Part shown: positions 62,201 to 64,000 of the stretch, piece after piece
Layout: the number at the start of each line of letters is the position of its first letter
Position numbering within the stretch: the first letter of the stretch is position 1
Source of the DNA: Bugula neritina
Lineage: Eukaryota; Bryozoa; Gymnolaemata; Cheilostomatida; Bugulidae
Direction: 5' to 3'
Assembly (NCBI GenBank): GCA_964035545.1
Contig: OZ037766.1
Span: 10,983,722-11,047,721 of the forward strand
Length of the DNA: 64,000 nucleotides
Made by a program: the position numbers and the translations under genes
Notes under the pieces: generated by a model
The model's database searches: none
Seen by the model: only the letters and a program-made list of their open reading frames with translations
Told to the model about the DNA's origin: nothing

Positions 62201-64000
62201 TTATTGTGGATGTTGACTGCTGCAGAAACTGACCACTATTTTCAAAATTTAAAAGGAAAACAAGTTCCTGGTGCAGAAGTGGCAGAATATGTAATACAAT
62301 TTTTTTCAAATTGAAGGTAAGAAATGGGGTCATTTCAGCATTCATAAGCTGCACATAATAGTTTATGTGTATATTTATATGGTGTAGACTTGCTATTACT
62401 GCGAGCTACAATATTACTAGCATGGGTGGTTGATTTAACCTCCTAGTAGTTCTCATGGCTCACATACAATAAAATTCTAGTTGAATAGAATATTTACTAT
62501 TGTAAAGTACAAGACAAATGACCAGAATATTTCATTTGTTAAACAGAAATTTTGTAATACTACTGTGGATTGGCTACTGTACATTAGCTAGATGTAGGCG
62601 GAGTCAACACTACTTAGCCATCCAGATGCATATACTAAAGGGCCATTCAAAAACCAGCCAATCAAAGTCATGTACCAAATTCACAGATGTTTACTGCAAG
62701 CTTCCAATGCTAAACAATAACCCATTCAAGCTGCAACAACAAATAACTACTAAGCTGGCAGTTATGTAATAATTGGCCTTAAGTTGCAAAAGTGTACCAG
62801 GTCATTTTTCTAGACATGAAATTTTTAATTGTATTTTATAAACACTTAATTTAGACATTTCAAAAATTCATTTCAAGAGTCATCAATTTAAGATATGAAA
62901 TTAAATAATGCATGAAAAAAAGTTGCACAACTAGCTTTTAGAAGCATGCAGTTTGCAATTGAACTTGCAGAATTTTATATCAGTTACAATGGTAAGACAT
63001 TGACCTGGTACACTTCGCTGATTGGCTGAGTTTTACATGGTCTATTAGGAAATATACTTTAAAAATAGCTTTTGATGGTTATTAAATAGCAGTAACGAAA
63101 TTTTTTTTCAAGTAATGGATGCAGATTTAATTTAATATAACTACTTTAATTACATACTATCGCAAATTTGTTCAATGGTAGCCTGTGCTCATCAATTTTA
63201 ATTATTTTATTATTAATTTCCACTGTTTCTCTGTTACTAAAATAAGAACAAAATGTTGGAGATTTCAAGTTGGTTATCTTATAAAACTGATATTTTTTTA
63301 TAGTGGGTTTCTACAGTAACTGTTGGAATTTTGGAGTTTTAGTTTCTACTGGTTACAGTTACAATCTGTATTACCTATATCGAAATATCTCATAGCAGAT
63401 GCTACCTTGTTATACCATGATGCTATGGTGCTGGCTGTATGTGCGTTTTCAAAGATAAAAAGTTTACACTTCGTTCAACTTTCTCACTATATAGTAACCT
63501 ACCAGCTTCTTTGCTAACCATTTCTTGCATTGGATTTGGAGTATTATTATTTCTCCCAAGTTTTGGTTTTTCAGAACCCTTCAACTCCTTGTGAGCTTTA
63601 TCCACCTCCTTTCTCATTTTCCCCAGCAATTTGTCACGATTCTTCTTACTCTCAAAGAACTCTTCATGGAATCGTTTAGTGTCCTATAGTTTGTAATCAC
63701 AATACTCTATGTAGGTCTTTATTACTAGCTGGTGTACCGTGTATATATAACTGTATCATGTAATGTGGGTACACTGTGCACTGTGTATACACTGTATACC
63801 ATGCACTTTTAAAGCTCAAGGCAAATTAATGAACCCCATCACTATACCTCCTTTTTTGTGACTATATTATTTAGGTTCTCATTAAATTTATTGATAAAGC
63901 AAAACAAACAAACAATAATGAACAGAGTTCCCTCAAAGCACATTTTTTGTCTCTATTGTATGTTATAACAGTTACCTGGCCGGTTTTCTCTGCCAGTGCC
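53264..64000 (-). CDS. Unrecognised coiled-coil protein, C-terminal 315 residues (5' part beyond window edge)
   Basis: Exons in coding order: 63976-64000 (partial), 63503-63683, 59160-59269, 58810-58951, 58220-58383, 57975-58100, 57479-57557, 53264-53385; all phases agree. Nearly the whole chain is heptad-like helix: FHEEFFESKKNRDKLLGKM, AYSMQQKYEQQRKKRVDYE, ALELQISNLEDQKALLE, DQATQEVEDKKQQLATTT, EVDIQTLTEKLELLCKQIE. It is followed by an acidic patch (GEEEEG) and a basic tail ending GKVRRKKK. The style resembles axonemal or centrosomal coiled-coil proteins, but I cannot assign a family. The penultimate exon has an alternative acceptor (frame ILWKIHYL...) giving a shorter tail; the longer version was preferred. 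The 4.2-kb intron between exons 59160 and 63503 is filled by a transposon. Confidence 0.75.
53386..56117. other. Intron of the minus-strand coiled-coil gene
   Basis: AT-rich. No exon on either strand, and no continuation of the CCDC15-like gene, could be recognised. Confidence 0.4.
56126..56589. mobile_element. MITE copy A with 8-bp target duplication
   Basis: A 464-base unit. The left end is GGTGTCATCCCAGTTAGACG; the right end, read inverted, is GGTTTCATCCCAGATAGACG. It is flanked by a perfect 8-base duplication, AGTTGCAC at 56118-56125 and 56590-56597. There is no coding sequence. It includes a run of about 11 C at 56389. Confidence 0.8.
56978..57439. mobile_element. MITE copy B with 8-bp target duplication
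   Basis: A 462-base unit colinear with copy A, in the same orientation, with the same ends (TGTGTCATCCCAGATAGATG left; inverted right end GGTTTCATCTCAGATAGACG). It is flanked by CTTTGAGA (56970-56977) and CTCTGAGA (57440-57447), an 8-base duplication with one change. The separate duplications show two independent insertions rather than one tandem duplication. Confidence 0.78.
60518..60862 (+). pseudogene. Transposase N-terminal fragment (DDE_Tnp_4-type element)
   Basis: A frame of about 114 codons: a Ser/Thr/Lys-rich tail-like start, then KVKVFKTFTTTDERTKFYTG, then IPTRSLYYFLAR. The KFYTG-IPT motif is the entry to the helix-turn-helix/DDE_Tnp_4 part of many animal PIF/Harbinger-related transposases. 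The frame stops where the catalytic domain should begin. Confidence 0.55.
61845..62030 (+). pseudogene. Transposase C-terminal fragment
   Basis: The frame reads LIANLRIHVKRAIKRIKEF, then NILNGPGGVNLVLAPLLDK, then VCCALCNLQPPLVT, a textbook DDE_Tnp_4 C-terminus. The homologous but more decayed piece is in copy 1 at 13.1-13.3 kb. Confidence 0.7.

Larger units (their letters stand above)
59331..63048. mobile_element. Long inverted-repeat DNA transposon, copy 2 (youngest)
   Basis: The left arm (about 59333-60417) and right arm (about 61965-63048) are inverted copies about 1.08 kb long with only occasional mismatches; the termini are AATAGACCATGTAAAACTC and its complement. The core carries an N-terminal transposase fragment (60518-60862). 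The transposase C-terminus (61845-62030) runs into the right arm, so its end is also present, antisense, in the left arm. The central catalytic region is lost. It sits in an intron of the coiled-coil gene, with its transposase in the opposite direction. Confidence 0.85.

Noticed and set aside
60030-62354. Mirror-image frames MQLMNAEMTPFLTF... on opposite strands
   Set aside because: They arise because the same sequence occurs in both inverted arms of the transposon; no evidence of coding.

Overview
The window is eukaryotic, animal-type DNA: AT-rich, intron-dense and full of decayed mobile elements. The only long open frames are exons flanked by GT-AG sites or transposon remnants. Gene content (AP-3 delta adaptin, the sperm protein SPATA1, ANKRD40, a CCDC15-like coiled-coil protein) together with CR1/Jockey-type LINEs, tRNA-derived SINEs and long-TIR DNA transposons suggests an invertebrate metazoan with flagellated sperm. 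The phylum cannot be fixed from sequence alone.

Layout. From 1 to 6880 (minus) lie thirteen N-terminal exons of AP3D1; the gene runs off the left edge. From 7327 to 20560 (plus) is a complete 11-exon SPATA1, head-to-head with AP3D1 across about 445 bases that hold two symmetric CATGTG boxes. One SPATA1 intron carries a 3.6-kb inverted-repeat transposon. From 20.6 to 26.4 kb is gene-poor DNA with a solo LTR, a TA microsatellite and a low-complexity island. From 26.4 to 34.6 kb (plus) is a large unrecognised gene of about 1,050 codons, interrupted by a 705-base pyrimidine tract. From 34.6 to 41.8 kb is mostly mobile-element debris (SINE heads, a third long-TIR element, a hAT-like end, a LINE fragment). 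From 41.9 to 43.9 kb (plus) is a second unrecognised gene whose first visible exon is a diverged copy of the C-terminal module of the 26-34 kb gene, with the same intron position and phase. It converges on ANKRD40 (43,996-45,216, minus), with only 76 bases between the stop codons.

From 46.2 to 48.4 kb (minus) is a broken LINE embedded in GATAAT-rich sequence, followed by a 0.9-kb island built almost entirely of ACT/AGT words. From 50.4 to 53.1 kb (plus) is a short CCDC15-like gene, converging on a minus-strand coiled-coil gene (53,264 to beyond 64,000). Introns of that gene hold two copies of a 463-base MITE with 8-bp target duplications and a 3.7-kb transposon with about 1.1-kb near-identical inverted arms.

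There is no operon logic here. The shared theme is sperm/cilium-type coiled-coil proteins plus one vesicle-coat subunit. The least explained items are the tandem pair of unknown genes, the two inverted-repeat element families and the scrambled-trinucleotide islands. All exon models come from reading frame, splice sites and phase agreement by eye; no search was run.
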